Counted from the first letter of the stretch, positions 7,863-17,946 are shown. The stretch is 64,000 nt of DNA from Spirosoma radiotolerans (GCF_000974425.1 NZ_CP010429.1:5782501-5846500); one strand, 5' to 3'. The notes: generated by a model not told the origin, from the letters alone. Made by a program: numbers and translations.

Positions 7863-9304
7863 ACATATTCTTTTATATCCATTCTGATCCGCCAGTCTTT
7901 GGGCAGGTAATTATTAACGCGCGTGCCAACGCCTTTTACCCAACCCAGATTCATACCCTGATAACGGGCTAACAGCCAGCCTTTAACGGGCTCATTAAAG
8001 ACCAGATTTTCTTTCTTAAAGTACCGCAGCGCATCTTCCTTACTCAGTTCCAGACCAGGCAGATGTTGATTGACCGCCGTACTAAGCGCCAGCGCATGCG
8101 ACGGAATAAAATCCTGTCCCTTAAACTGGCCCATCTCCAGCCCGAATCCTTTACTTTTTAAGGCGCTATCCAGAAACAGAAACGTTTTTTCAAGCGCTTT
8201 CGGCAACGCCATCACATCACCATTGGGTTTCTCCCAGAACGAAAAATCGGCTGGATTCTCGAGCCATTTCGCGGCCGATGCCGTTTCGCGCGGACGCAGT
8301 GCCCGGATGGTGCGGAAGGTACGGGCATCCAGTTTGACTACCGCCGTGAATGATGTTTTCTTGAAAACACTAATAAAGAATCCTTCGCCCCGAACCCGGT
8401 GCGGATAGCACTGGTAACCAACGGCATCGCCCGTTTCGGGATCGCCCGCTTGTTTCTCGACTACGTTCCACTCGGCAGGAAGTACCAGTGGCCGGTTCCG
8501 AAAACCATGTTCGGTCAGGTAGCGAACGTTCTCGGCATTTTCGGTCTCATTATAGGTACAGGTGCTGTAAATCAACACACCGTTGGTATCCAGCAAGGGT
8601 GCAGCCGCAGCCAGAATCCGTTTTTGCCGGGCCGAGCATAAGTCGACACTCGCTTCCGACCACTCCTGCATGGCATCGGGATCTTTCCGGAAAAGTCCCT
8701 CTCCAGAACAGGGCGCATCGACCAGCACGACGTCGAAAAAGCCAGCCAGATTGGGCATATCTTCCGGATCATGGTTACTGATCACCACATTTGGGTAGCC
8801 CCATTTATCCATATTTTCGCGCAGCACCGACACCCGACTGCGGATCACTTCGTTACAAATCAGCAAACTATCGGGGTGCAGCGCCGACGCCAGCAACGTA
8901 CTTTTTCCGCCGGGAGCCGCGCATAAATCCAGCACACGCAGGGGGCGGTCGAGGTTAACGGTTTGCCGCAATGCCTCATATAACAGCATCGAAGACGCTT
9001 CCTGGACATAATAAGCGCCTGCCTGAAACAACGGATCGAGCGTAAAACTTGGCCGCTCAGGCAGGTAAAAGCCTTGCGGACACCAGGGTACCGGTACCAG
9101 ATTCGTTGTGTCGTAGCCCGGATCAGCCGCCTTCCGTGGATTCATGCGAATACTTACAGGCGTCGGCTGGCCCAAGGCTGCGGCAAACTCGGTGAATTCC
9201 GCGCCCAACTGTGCCTGCATTTGGGCCAAAAACGCCGGGGGCCATCCAGCCGGGGGCCATCCAGCCGGAGCACCCTCGTTTAGAACGGGCTTGTGTGTTG
9301 TCAT
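7859..9304 (-). CDS. RsmF/NOL1-NOP2-Sun family RNA (cytosine-5) methyltransferase
   Basis: A 481-residue S-adenosylmethionine-dependent methyltransferase that should modify cytosine C5 in rRNA or tRNA. The class I core is clear: LDLCAAPGGKST (SAM site), DAPCSGEG (with the conserved cysteine) and STCTYNETENAENV with the second, catalytic-type cysteine. A C-terminal RNA-binding domain (residues ~330-480) follows, as in RsmF. The chosen ATG at 9304 lies 4 bases after a perfect -7 promoter element, so the in-frame ATG at 9319 is not used. A 15-bp tandem repeat near the start encodes a repeated AGWPP segment. Confidence 0.85.
   Translation of the reverse strand: MTTHKPVLNEGAPAGWPPAGWPPAFLAQMQAQLGAEFTEFAAALGQPTPVSIRMNPRKAADPGYDTTNLVPVPWCPQGFYLPERPSFTLDPLFQAGAYYVQEASSMLLYEALRQTVNLDRPLRVLDLCAAPGGKSTLLASALHPDSLLICNEVIRSRVSVLRENMDKWGYPNVVISNHDPEDMPNLAGFFDVVLVDAPCSGEGLFRKDPDAMQEWSEASVDLCSARQKRILAAAAPLLDTNGVLIYSTCTYNETENAENVRYLTEHGFRNRPLVLPAEWNVVEKQAGDPETGDAVGYQCYPHRVRGEGFFISVFKKTSFTAVVKLDARTFRTIRALRPRETASAAKWLENPADFSFWEKPNGDVMALPKALEKTFLFLDSALKSKGFGLEMGQFKGQDFIPSHALALSTAVNQHLPGLELSKEDALRYFKKENLVFNEPVKGWLLARYQGMNLGWVKGVGTRVNNYLPKDWRIRMDIKEYV
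9235..9264. repeat. 15-bp tandem duplication in the methyltransferase N-terminus
   Basis: The unit CCGGGGGCCATCCAG occurs twice in a row (9235-9249 and 9250-9264) with a partial third copy. It keeps the reading frame and adds five residues per unit in the unstructured N-terminus. Confidence 0.85.
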
Positions 9305-9308
9305 CTGA

Positions 9309-9316
9309 CAAAAATA
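9309..9316 (-). promoter_or_regulatory. -7 element of the RsmF-type gene (leaderless geometry)
   Basis: The minus strand reads TATTTTTG, a perfect TAnnTTTG. It ends 4 bases before the ATG at 9304, so transcription should start at or next to the start codon. Confidence 0.5.
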
Positions 9317-9339
9317 CACAACTGTCGGGCGGTTTTCAC

Positions 9340-9347
9340 TAAACTTG
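9340..9347 (+). promoter_or_regulatory. -7 element of the KdsC-like gene (leaderless geometry)
   Basis: TAAACTTG matches TAnnTTTG at all but one position and ends 4 bases before the ATG at 9352, mirroring the divergent gene. Confidence 0.4.
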
Positions 9348-9351
9348 CAGC

Positions 9352-9864
9352 ATGACTCGACACCAAGACCAATTCAGCCAAATCAAGACCTTTATTTTTG
9401 ACATCGATGGCGTACTGACCGATGGTGGTGTTTCACTGCTAGCGTCCGGTGAGCGGTTCCGGACTGTTTTCATCCGCGACACATACGCCATTGAACAAGC
9501 GCTGAAAGCCGGTTTTCGGGTGGGCATCATCTCGGCGGCCAATGCCGATGGGCTCCGTAGCTGGTTGACCTCTATGAATGTTAAAGACATTTTTATGGGC
9601 GGCCCTTCCGATCAGAAAATGAATGCTTACCTGGGTTACATTGCCCGCGATGGCCTGAACGAATCGGAAATCCTCTACATGGGCGACGACCTGCCCGACT
9701 ACCCAATCCTGAACCGGCCCGCCGTTTTAAGTACCTGCCCCGCCGACGCCGTTACTGAAGTTCAGGCGGTTTGTCAATATGTATCGCCCAATGCCGGGGG
9801 CCGGGGGGCGGTGCGGGATGTAATCGAACAAGTAATGAAAGCGCAGGGAAAATGGGGCCTGTGA
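9352..9864 (+). CDS. HAD-family phosphatase, KdsC-like
   Basis: A 170-residue HAD phosphatase without a cap domain. It best fits 3-deoxy-D-manno-octulosonate 8-phosphate phosphatase, which makes free Kdo for lipopolysaccharide core synthesis. The nucleophile motif is D17-I-D19-G-V-L-T-D-G. SAANA carries the motif II serine, K109 in SDQK is the motif III lysine, and GDDLPDYP holds the motif IV aspartates. These features and the length fit KdsC. Without other Kdo genes alongside, a different sugar-phosphate substrate remains possible. It is divergent from the methyltransferase, with 47 bases between the two starts. Confidence 0.75.
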   Translation: MTRHQDQFSQIKTFIFDIDGVLTDGGVSLLASGERFRTVFIRDTYAIEQALKAGFRVGIISAANADGLRSWLTSMNVKDIFMGGPSDQKMNAYLGYIARDGLNESEILYMGDDLPDYPILNRPAVLSTCPADAVTEVQAVCQYVSPNAGGRGAVRDVIEQVMKAQGKWGL

Positions 9865-9909
9865 AACGTTTCTTTCCAACTAAAACAAATAAGTCAACTG
9901 CGCTAAATC

Positions 9910-9988
9910 TTTACCACAGAGGCACGGAGAGCACCGAGGGGTAAACTCCTAACTTTGTCCTCTGTGCTCTCCGTGCCTCTGTGGTAAA
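9910..9988. repeat. Long palindromic element (25-bp perfect arms)
   Basis: TTTACCACAGAGGCACGGAG and the following bases to 9934 pair perfectly with 9964-9988. The loop contains a weaker continuation of the stem. The arms resemble the dispersed 'CCACAGAGGCAC' palindromes found in many bacterial genomes. It lies between two co-directional genes and may also act as a terminator or mRNA processing site. Confidence 0.7.
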
Positions 9989-10024
9989 ACCTACTCATCT
10001 ATTTTTCACAAGAATTAGCCGTTA

Positions 10025-11296
10025 ATGAATGACCTATCCGAACGTGATCAGGCTGTAATCTGGCATCCGTTCACACAAATGCAAACCGCCCCGTTGCCGA
10101 TTCCGATTGTTCGGGGCAGCGGCTCCCTACTCTACGGTGCTGATGGCCGTGAATACCTGGATATGATTTCCTCCTGGTGGGTGAATATTCATGGACACGC
10201 CCATCCGCACATTGCCAAACGTGTAGCTGAACAACTCCAGATTCTCGAACATGTAATTTTCGCCGGTTTCACTCACCAGCCCGCCGTTGAGTTAGCCGAG
10301 CGACTTCTGGCTATTCTTCCTCCAAACCAGTCGAAGGTATTTTATTCAGACAATGGGTCTACGGCGGTAGAAGTGGCGTTAAAAATGGCATTCCAGTACT
10401 GGCATAATTTAGGCATGCCTCGTAAAAAGATCGTGGCCTTCGAAAATGCCTATCACGGTGATACCTTCGGCGCCATGGCGGTTGGCGGACGCAGTGCTTT
10501 CACCGCGCCCTTTGTTCCCTTCCTGTTCGATGTCGATTATTTACCCGTGCCGGTACCGGGGCAGGAAGCGGTTGTTTTGCAACAAGCTGAAGCCCTGTTT
10601 ACTAACGAAGTAGCTGCGTTTATTGCCGAACCACTCGTTCAGGGTGCGGGCGGCATGGTCATGTATGAGCCTGGCGTGCTGGATAAATTGATAAAGCTGG
10701 CCCGGAACAAAGGCGCACTCATCATTGCCGACGAAGTAATGACCGGTTTCGGCCGGACGGGCAGGCTATTCGCATCAAACCATTTGGACGAAAAGCCAGA
10801 TCTGATGTGTTTATCGAAAGGACTGACTGGTGGAACCATGGCATTGGGCATTACGGCCTGTGCAGCTCATATTTACGACGCTTTTTTGTCTACAGACAAG
10901 CACAAGACGCTCTTTCATGGGCACTCGTTTACAGCGAACCCGCTAGCCTGCACAGCCGCACTCGCCAGCATGGACCTGCTTCTCCTACCCGAAACTCAGG
11001 CCAACATCCAGCGTATAACCCAAAGCCATACCGATTTTGCTGGACGGCTAGCGACGTATGCCTCTGTCGACAACATCCGCCAGCATGGCACGTTGCTTGC
11101 CTTCGATTTGAACGTTGGTGAACAGACCTCCTATTTCAACAACATTCGCGATACCGCCTATAATTTCCTGCTCGATCGGGGTGTTCTAATGCGTCCATTA
11201 GGCAATGTATTATACCTAATGCCCCCGTATTGTACCACAAACGAGCAACTAGCTTTTGCTCATACGCAGATCGAAGCCCTGTTAACAACTATCTGA
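10025..11296 (+). CDS. bioA: Adenosylmethionine-8-amino-7-oxononanoate aminotransferase
   Basis: BioA transfers an amino group from S-adenosylmethionine to KAPA, giving DAPA in biotin synthesis. It is a cytosolic fold-type I PLP enzyme of 423 residues. The N-terminus has the BioA hallmark IWHPFTQM and DMISSWWVNIHGHAHP, where the paired tryptophans shape the substrate pocket. The cofactor motifs are DNGSTAVEVALKMA, AYHGDTFGAM, IADEVMTGFGRTG and the Schiff-base lysine K265 in LSKGLTGG. No other biotin genes are adjacent in this window. Confidence 0.95.
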   Translation: MNDLSERDQAVIWHPFTQMQTAPLPIPIVRGSGSLLYGADGREYLDMISSWWVNIHGHAHPHIAKRVAEQLQILEHVIFAGFTHQPAVELAERLLAILPPNQSKVFYSDNGSTAVEVALKMAFQYWHNLGMPRKKIVAFENAYHGDTFGAMAVGGRSAFTAPFVPFLFDVDYLPVPVPGQEAVVLQQAEALFTNEVAAFIAEPLVQGAGGMVMYEPGVLDKLIKLARNKGALIIADEVMTGFGRTGRLFASNHLDEKPDLMCLSKGLTGGTMALGITACAAHIYDAFLSTDKHKTLFHGHSFTANPLACTAALASMDLLLLPETQANIQRITQSHTDFAGRLATYASVDNIRQHGTLLAFDLNVGEQTSYFNNIRDTAYNFLLDRGVLMRPLGNVLYLMPPYCTTNEQLAFAHTQIEALLTTI

Positions 11297-11307
11297 CTAT
11301 CTAGAAC

Positions 11308-11338
11308 TTGACATTTTAAATTTAATCCCACACCTTTG
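11308..11338 (+). promoter_or_regulatory. tRNA-Gly promoter
   Basis: TTGAC begins at 11308 and CACCTTTG at 11331, a spacing of 23 bases. The -7 element differs from TAnnTTTG at its first base only. The mature tRNA begins 15 bases downstream. Confidence 0.6.
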
Positions 11339-11352
11339 TTTTACCAATCGAC

Positions 11353-11425
11353 GCGGGAGTAGCTCAGTTGGTAGAGCGGCAGCTTCCCAAGCTGCAGGCC
11401 GTGGGTTCGAACCCCATTTCCCGCT
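11353..11425 (+). tRNA. tRNA-Gly, anticodon CCC
   Basis: All four arms fold. The acceptor stem is GCGGGAG with TTCCCGC. The D arm contains AGCTCAGTTGGTAGAGC. The anticodon stem GCAGC/GCTGC encloses the loop TTCCCAA, giving anticodon CCC (reads GGG). The T arm is GTGGG-TTCGAAC-CCCAT. The discriminator base is T (U73), as expected for bacterial tRNA-Gly. CCA is not encoded. A promoter precedes it and a hairpin terminator follows. Confidence 0.95.
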
Positions 11426-11447
11426 CACCCATAAGCCCATGAAGATT

Positions 11448-11481
11448 AGCCGATTAGCGTAAATGCTGGTCGGCTTTTTTC
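11448..11481 (+). terminator. Terminator after tRNA-Gly
   Basis: AGCCGA (11448-11453) pairs with TCGGCT (11470-11475), with a further AGC/GCT pairing inside, and is followed by a run of T. Bases 11482-11790 hold no gene that I can support. They include a 12-base direct repeat of TAGGTACAAC (11497 and 11509). Confidence 0.6.
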
Positions 11482-11790
11482 TTGTATAGCGAGGCTTAGG
11501 TACAACCCTAGGTACAACATTTGTTAGATTGCTCTAAGCTGTTTACAGACTATTTTATGGTAGATAGTAGAATCCAGGAATTGGCTGTACGCTTTAAAAA
11601 TTATTCTATCGGCAAATAATCGATTCTAGGACCGTAGCAATTTCTATTTTCTGATTGGTAATTGTAGGGTCCATATATAGCTCTACCATCTTGCTATTAA
11701 AAAAAGTAATTATTGGGCATTCCACTTTTATCACTTTCACCACTGCTTTCACCCAATGTTAAATCCACTAGGTAATCCGAGGCATTTCCT

Positions 11791-12652
<862 letters not shown>

Positions 12653-12890
12653 GGAGACCTAAGGCTCTCATTATACAGTTAGCGTTTAGATACTATAAAA
12701 ATTTATATATATGCTAATAAGTAGATAAATGAATACTTTTGTCTTCTCGTTTAAGTCTCTTGATTTAGCCTGGTAATCAGGTTAACTATTTGATATCAAC
12801 GACCTCAATCACTCAACGTTAATGACTTGGCAGAAAGACAAATCGCTTTCGTAAGTGGCGTGTGTTCTTGTGCCTATTTACTAAATAATC
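12653..12890. other. Intergenic stretch before the beta-helix gene
   Basis: It is AT-rich, and I see no gene, repeat or clear promoter in it. Confidence 0.5.
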
Positions 12891-15800
12891 GTGCTAATAT
12901 ATCAGTACATCCGTAGGAGATGCGTAACTCCTATATTGCTAACTTTCCTTCTAGGTGTAACGGTATCAGCCAGTCTTGCTCAGACTACTTATTATGTAGC
13001 CAGTAATGGTAGTGATAATAATACGGGGCGATCCATCACCTCCCCTTTTCAGACGCTGAATAAAATTAATAGTCTCCCTTTAAAGCCTGGAGACCAGCTA
13101 TTATTTCGCCGAGGGGATACTTTCCTGGGAACGTTGACTATTCGTCAATCAGGCTCTTCCAGCTTACCCATTACCGTTGATGCCTATGGTAGCGGACCTA
13201 AACCCGTGTTAACCGGATCAGTACCACTAAGCGGATGGACAGATGTAGGAGGTGGCATCTACAAAGCGTTCTGTTCAGCTTGTGGTAGCGCCGTAACAGG
13301 TCTTTATCAGAATGGTATTCCTTTACCTTTAGGTCGTTACCCAGATATTGACTCCCCCAATAAAGGATATCTAACCATCCGCGCTCATACCGAGAAATAT
13401 CAAATATTTAGTCAGGAGCACCTGCCAGATACCATTGACTGGAAAGGTGGCGAAGTGGTTATGCGAAGCAGGCAATGGATACTTGACCGAGCCCTTATCG
13501 ACCACCAGAATGGAGATGCCCTTAATTTGATCTACAATTCAAATTATCCTCCAGCCGATGGATCTGGCTACTTTATTCAGAATCACCCGGCAACACTGAA
13601 CAGGCCGGGCGAATGGGCTTATACTCCTTCGATGAAAACTATTTACTTATTTAGTAACCAAATTAATCCTAATACGCAGACCATAAACGCAGCCGTTCAG
13701 AACCGGAACATTGATCTGGCTAACTGTTCAAACATTGCCTTGCGCCACCTTCATATTACACAGTCCGGGAAGCAAGCAATATACACGACAAACGTATCAA
13801 ATTTTACTCTGACTGATTCAGATATTACCAATGCTGGTGAAGATGGCCTCATACTGACAGGGTCGGGCAGTAATATTCTCATTGAGAACAATACAATTGT
13901 CGACATTAACAACAATGGGGTCTGGCTGGATGCTTTACAAAATGTTACAATTCGAAATAATCGGTTGCAGCGAATTGGTATCATTCCAGGCCGTGGCAAA
14001 GGGGGGGACGGCAATTACAACGCATTGCAATCAAATGCGAATCTAGATGTTCTGATAGAGAACAATCGTATCGACAGCGTGGGATATAGTGGCATTTCTT
14101 TTTGGAATAATACGACGATTCAGCGAAATATCATTGCCAATTACTGCATGACAAAGAGTGATGGGGGAGGCATATACGTATTCAATGAAAACGAAAAAAA
14201 GCCCATGACAAACATTCATATTGTTTCCAATATGATCTACAACGGGATTGGAGCTCAAGAGGGTAACGTACGAGAGGACTATCTAGGAGCGAACGGTATC
14301 TTTTTAGATGGCTGCGTGGAGAATGTGGAGCTTCGCAATAATACGGTCTTTAATAATTTGCAGTGGGGTATTTTTCTACATAACTCTAGTAAGATTACTT
14401 GTATTGATAATACAGTATTTAATAACGGAAACTGTCAGTTAGTAATCTGGAACAACACATGCCCGGTTCGAAATGATGTCATCAAGCGCAACATTTTTTT
14501 TAGTAAACTAGCTTCACAATCGGTCGGTCAGTTTCTATCAACTATAGATGATATAAATCAGTTCGGCCAGATTGATTCTAATTATTACGCCCGCCCATTT
14601 GATCAAGAAGCCATTATATTGGGTATAATCAATAGTACGCAGGGAGCTAAATATTCATTAGATGGATGGAAGCATTTTTCCCGAGGACTCGACCTGCATT
14701 CCTTAGGTAGCCCCCTTACTTTCAAACCCTATAAGAATGAAGGAGCTGGTGGTACAAATCGCATTAATAGCACCTTCGATTCAATTATTGATGATTGGTT
14801 TCTGATTTACAGTCGTTACGGAAATGCTGAAGTTAGCCAGGATATGACCGGCAACCTTGATGGCGGTAGTTTAAAGGTATCTTTCCCTACCCCTTCTGGT
14901 CAAGGCAACTCCTATGCCCAGATTGTTAAACAGGTTGCTTTGACGAAGGGTAAAACTTATGTGCTCCGTTTTGATGCGGTAGCCACAGTTGATGTGACGA
15001 TACTAGTTTACCTGCGCCAGTATGGAGCTCCCTTTAAAGAGTATGACCGACGATATTCTGTAGCCCTATCCCCTAGCCGGAAGAGTTATGAGTTGCCCTT
15101 TACGGTCTCCGATAGTGATTCTAACGCAGTTGTTCTGTTTCAGATTGATGGAGAAGGGCCACCTTTTTGGCTGGATAATGTCCGTTTGCAGGAAGACGTG
15201 CCCATTCAGAATAATCCAGACGATTTTATTAAACTAATCTATAATCCAACGCTAAAAGACAGCCTTGTCACGCTAGCGGGTCTCTACAGTGATGTAAAGG
15301 GGCAGCGCTATCGGAATTACGTTATTCTAAAACCCTTTACGTCGATCATTCTCTTAAAAGATACCCTTCCCCAGTTACCCGCTGATTTAAGCCTTTCGCT
15401 GACCAGTAACAAACGAGTGCTGGGAATAAATGACTTAGCCAGTATTCAATTACGAGTCAATAACCAGAGTGATCGTTCGGCTGCCCTGTCCCGCTGGACC
15501 TGTCGACTACCCGCTAATATTCAGTTTGTTGATAGTCTTGGCCATCCATACAGGGACAATGTATTAACAGGAACAGTAAGCCAACTAGCTCCTCTGAGCG
15601 ATACGACCTTTACTTTTTTAGTTCAGCCAACGAGTGCTGGATTATTTCGGTTGTCAGCACAAGTTACCACAGCTACCTCACCCGATCCCGACAGTCGTCC
15701 TAATTCGGGAACGGCGGATGGGGAGGACGATGCCAGAACTATCGATCTGCGCGTTGATGCCCCGCTAACTGGTGACCGTGTTTTCGAGTCGCCAAATCCA

Positions 15801-16244
15801 AACCAGCGGTCTTTACCAGGCGTCGCGACTAATCCTGATCCGGCATTGATGAATGTGAAACAAGCCGACTTAAGTCTACAAATAGAAGTTAGTAGCCGCA
15901 CTCCTATAGTGGGAACCGTTATCACGTACACATTGTCCATTGCTAACGCCGGGGGCCGAACGGCTGAGGGGATACAAGTAGAGAACTTGTTACCTGATGG
16001 GTTCGAACCAGTAAGTTTAGGCGAATGGACAGCGAATGGCCACTCTTTAGTAACGACAGTAGAGTCGATTCCTGCTGCGTCCATTTATCGTACGTCTTTT
16101 CAAGTTCGAGTCACATTGCCTGGTTTCTGGCTTAATCGAGCTCAAATTAATGCATCCATAATTAGTGATCCAGATTCAACACCAGGTAATGGGTTCTCAA
16201 ATGGCGAAGACGATGAGGCTCAAGTCGATGGACGAGCACTATAG
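12891..16244 (+). CDS. Large secreted parallel beta-helix protein with C-terminal DUF11-like domains
   Basis: A 1117-residue exported protein. Residues ~12-31 form a signal peptide ending SLAQ. TTYYVASNGSDNNTGRS follows, the usual opening of right-handed beta-helix (pectate-lyase-like) proteins. Residues ~240-480 are helix rungs rich in Asn turns (IENNTIV, IRNNRLQ, LRNNTVF). A carbohydrate-binding-like segment lies at ~640-760. Two repeats near 830-930 and 990-1115 resemble DUF11 adhesion-type domains, each ending in a GEDDA/E acidic motif. The start is taken as GTG 12891 because a stop codon lies just upstream in frame. It probably binds or cleaves polysaccharide; no catalytic residues were identified. 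It stands alone among decayed genes. Confidence 0.75.
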   Translation: MLIYQYIRRRCVTPILLTFLLGVTVSASLAQTTYYVASNGSDNNTGRSITSPFQTLNKINSLPLKPGDQLLFRRGDTFLGTLTIRQSGSSSLPITVDAYGSGPKPVLTGSVPLSGWTDVGGGIYKAFCSACGSAVTGLYQNGIPLPLGRYPDIDSPNKGYLTIRAHTEKYQIFSQEHLPDTIDWKGGEVVMRSRQWILDRALIDHQNGDALNLIYNSNYPPADGSGYFIQNHPATLNRPGEWAYTPSMKTIYLFSNQINPNTQTINAAVQNRNIDLANCSNIALRHLHITQSGKQAIYTTNVSNFTLTDSDITNAGEDGLILTGSGSNILIENNTIVDINNNGVWLDALQNVTIRNNRLQRIGIIPGRGKGGDGNYNALQSNANLDVLIENNRIDSVGYSGISFWNNTTIQRNIIANYCMTKSDGGGIYVFNENEKKPMTNIHIVSNMIYNGIGAQEGNVREDYLGANGIFLDGCVENVELRNNTVFNNLQWGIFLHNSSKITCIDNTVFNNGNCQLVIWNNTCPVRNDVIKRNIFFSKLASQSVGQFLSTIDDINQFGQIDSNYYARPFDQEAIILGIINSTQGAKYSLDGWKHFSRGLDLHSLGSPLTFKPYKNEGAGGTNRINSTFDSIIDDWFLIYSRYGNAEVSQDMTGNLDGGSLKVSFPTPSGQGNSYAQIVKQVALTKGKTYVLRFDAVATVDVTILVYLRQYGAPFKEYDRRYSVALSPSRKSYELPFTVSDSDSNAVVLFQIDGEGPPFWLDNVRLQEDVPIQNNPDDFIKLIYNPTLKDSLVTLAGLYSDVKGQRYRNYVILKPFTSIILLKDTLPQLPADLSLSLTSNKRVLGINDLASIQLRVNNQSDRSAALSRWTCRLPANIQFVDSLGHPYRDNVLTGTVSQLAPLSDTTFTFLVQPTSAGLFRLSAQVTTATSPDPDSRPNSGTADGEDDARTIDLRVDAPLTGDRVFESPNPNQRSLPGVATNPDPALMNVKQADLSLQIEVSSRTPIVGTVITYTLSIANAGGRTAEGIQVENLLPDGFEPVSLGEWTANGHSLVTTVESIPAASIYRTSFQVRVTLPGFWLNRAQINASIISDPDSTPGNGFSNGEDDEAQVDGRAL

Positions 16245-16671
16245 TCCATTCAAACGAGTTTGACTTAAGAAAGTAGTTACAAGTCGTCACCCAAGTCTAT
16301 TAACTAACGTTCAATACATCTTCCTACCTTGTCGTATATCTTGGAGATAAGTGCGCTGGCTCCATTGGCCATTCTGGAGTATACATCTATGATGCCATTC
16401 GAAACTTAGCAATTCGCTAGTATGACAAGCCTACACCCCTCTGTCACGTCTGTATTAGACGTCTTGCAATCGAAGAAGGATGTGTGTAAAACGGATACCT
16501 TAAGGAGTTACTTCTAGCGGACAGTTGTTTAGCATGCCTATGCTGAAATGTATTTTACGCTTCGAGAAAACCAATCAAGCAGCATTTACTTTGCGACAAT
16601 ATAGTTACCTCTGGCTTCATATTTGCTAGAAATCTAAGTGGCGATCAGTTGTAAAGACTCAAAATACTAAT

Positions 16672-16700
16672 AAAGCCCCACTGGTCATCAGGGGCTTTTT
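16672..16700 (+). terminator. Hairpin terminator
   Basis: AAAGCCCC and GGGGCTTT form an 8-bp stem (16672-16679 and 16691-16698) followed by T residues. It lies 430 bases after the beta-helix gene and probably terminated a gene now lost. Confidence 0.6.
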
Positions 16701-17021
16701 CATGCGTACTACGGTCGCTTTAAACCCACCCGAATCAGTCCCTATCCGGGGGACGTTAGTTAACTCAATTAACTTGGATCAGCGCATAAAGGCACTTTTT
16801 AATTTTCGTCTTTACTTGGATGTTTAAGGTTCAGCGGTGCCCCCATACCCCTTTTTTCAAGACGTGTTTTCTGACACTCCCCTGCTCTGCGGATAAAATT
16901 CATAAAAAGGCAGATTAGGAAGTTTGAGCAAGTTTGAAGCAATGTATGACTAATCATACTATTCATACTCAACAACTAGATAATAGAGGGGTTGCGCATC
17001 GATAGATCGGCCGTTACAAAA

Positions 17022-17052
17022 CAAAAATGCCCAGCACAGTGGGCCGGGCATT
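17022..17052 (-). terminator. Minus-strand terminator after a decayed gene tail
   Basis: On the minus strand AATGCCC...GGGCATT forms a stem followed by a T-run. It lies just after the stop codon of the Wzc-like remnant at 17067, as expected for that gene's own terminator. Confidence 0.5.
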
Positions 17053-17066
17053 GTCGGTGGTACGAG

Positions 17067-17189
17067 TTAGACGTAAGAATAGCCAGCGACCCGGTGCCCT
17101 ACATGCAAGCCTAGAATTTGATTAACAATGACGCCCAGGCTAGTTTGATGGGTTTTTCTCAAGGCAGAATTTGTTCGTTGGACTATCTG
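17067..17189 (-). pseudogene. C-terminal remnant of a Wzc-like tyrosine kinase
   Basis: Forty codons ending in TAA read QIVQRTNSALRKTHQTSLGV then IVNQILGLHVGHRVAGYSYV. The T-S-L-G-V-I-V-N-Q core followed by a Tyr-rich tail is typical of the C-terminus of Wzc-type exopolysaccharide tyrosine autokinases (TSVGVVLN...GYSY). A terminator follows directly. The rest of the gene is not recognisable upstream. If correct, an exopolysaccharide export locus once stood here. The match rests on a short segment. Confidence 0.4.
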
Positions 17190-17530
17190 AAGGAACGAGT
17201 GAGATCTGGTATCGACTTGATGCCCTAGGCATTACTAGTGAATGCTCAAAAGCAGGGAAGGCAATAAACTAAAGAACTTAAGCCATGAACTCGCGAGCGG
17301 TAGTTCCAAGCATTGCCCATCAATACTTACAAATAGTGAATGATTTACTTCTACATCAACAGATGAGTGAGTAGTTACACGTAAAGGGATATGGTTCGTC
17401 CGCTATCGTAAACTCAGGTGCACGGCTAACACATAGATGTTAATTAGTAAGCTAATAATTTTAGATTGAGAGTAGCTAGAATTGATGTGTAGTTAGACGT
17501 TTTTCTAGACAATCCAGATAAGCAGTGTTT

Positions 17531-17596
17531 CAAAAAATGCTCCTATTATGGTTCAGGTGCATGAATGATTATGCGTCTTATAAAGGAGCATTTTTG
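17531..17596. terminator. Bidirectional hairpin
   Basis: CAAAAAATGCTCCT at 17531-17544 pairs with AGGAGCATTTTTG at 17584-17596, with one bulged A. T-rich and A-rich flanks would allow termination in both directions. Confidence 0.5.
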
Positions 17597-17917
17597 TGAG
17601 ACATTAAAGGAATAAAGTGAAGTGAGAAGGCGGACCGTGCCGTATGATTCTGTACAGTGATACGAAACGGATTGACGCATTGAGATGAGCTGAGCGGAAA
17701 CGGTTACATTGGTTTATGACGCCCCTTAGATGAATATTGAAGCCATCCATAATCTTTGAGCACATCTTGATTTTTAGCTTTAATCTTTTCTTTTATTTCT
17801 TTTCTAGAGAGGTTATCACGCATTAATATTTTGGGCCCTGAATACAGCTTTAAAATTATTGATAATTGTCACATTGATATTTTATCAAATGTCCTCCCCG
17901 CCCCTAAACGGTCAGCT

Positions 17918-17925
17918 TACCTTTG
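17918..17925 (+). promoter_or_regulatory. Putative orphan -7 element
   Basis: TACCTTTG matches TAnnTTTG and lies 21 bases before an ATG (17947) that opens only a 32-codon frame beginning MKKIMLISGIAIIAALTTNP. That frame is the signal peptide of a gene whose body is missing. Confidence 0.35.
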
Positions 17926-17946
17926 ATATCATTAAAAAATCATACT

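Larger units (their letters stand above)
16245..17939. other. Long gene-poor stretch with terminators and a gene remnant
   Basis: About 1.7 kb without an intact gene. It holds a terminator at 16672-16698, a decayed gene tail with its terminator at 17022-17189, and another hairpin at 17531-17596. All frames are broken by frequent stops. This looks like eroded coding DNA rather than a regulatory region. Confidence 0.6.

Noticed and set aside
15996..16012. GGGTTCGAACC-like bases resembling a tRNA T-arm or attachment site
   Set aside because: It lies within the beta-helix coding frame and the match to the tRNA 3' end is too short.
15623..16084. 153-codon minus frame inside the beta-helix gene
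   Set aside because: It is antisense to a well-supported coding frame and lacks any motif.
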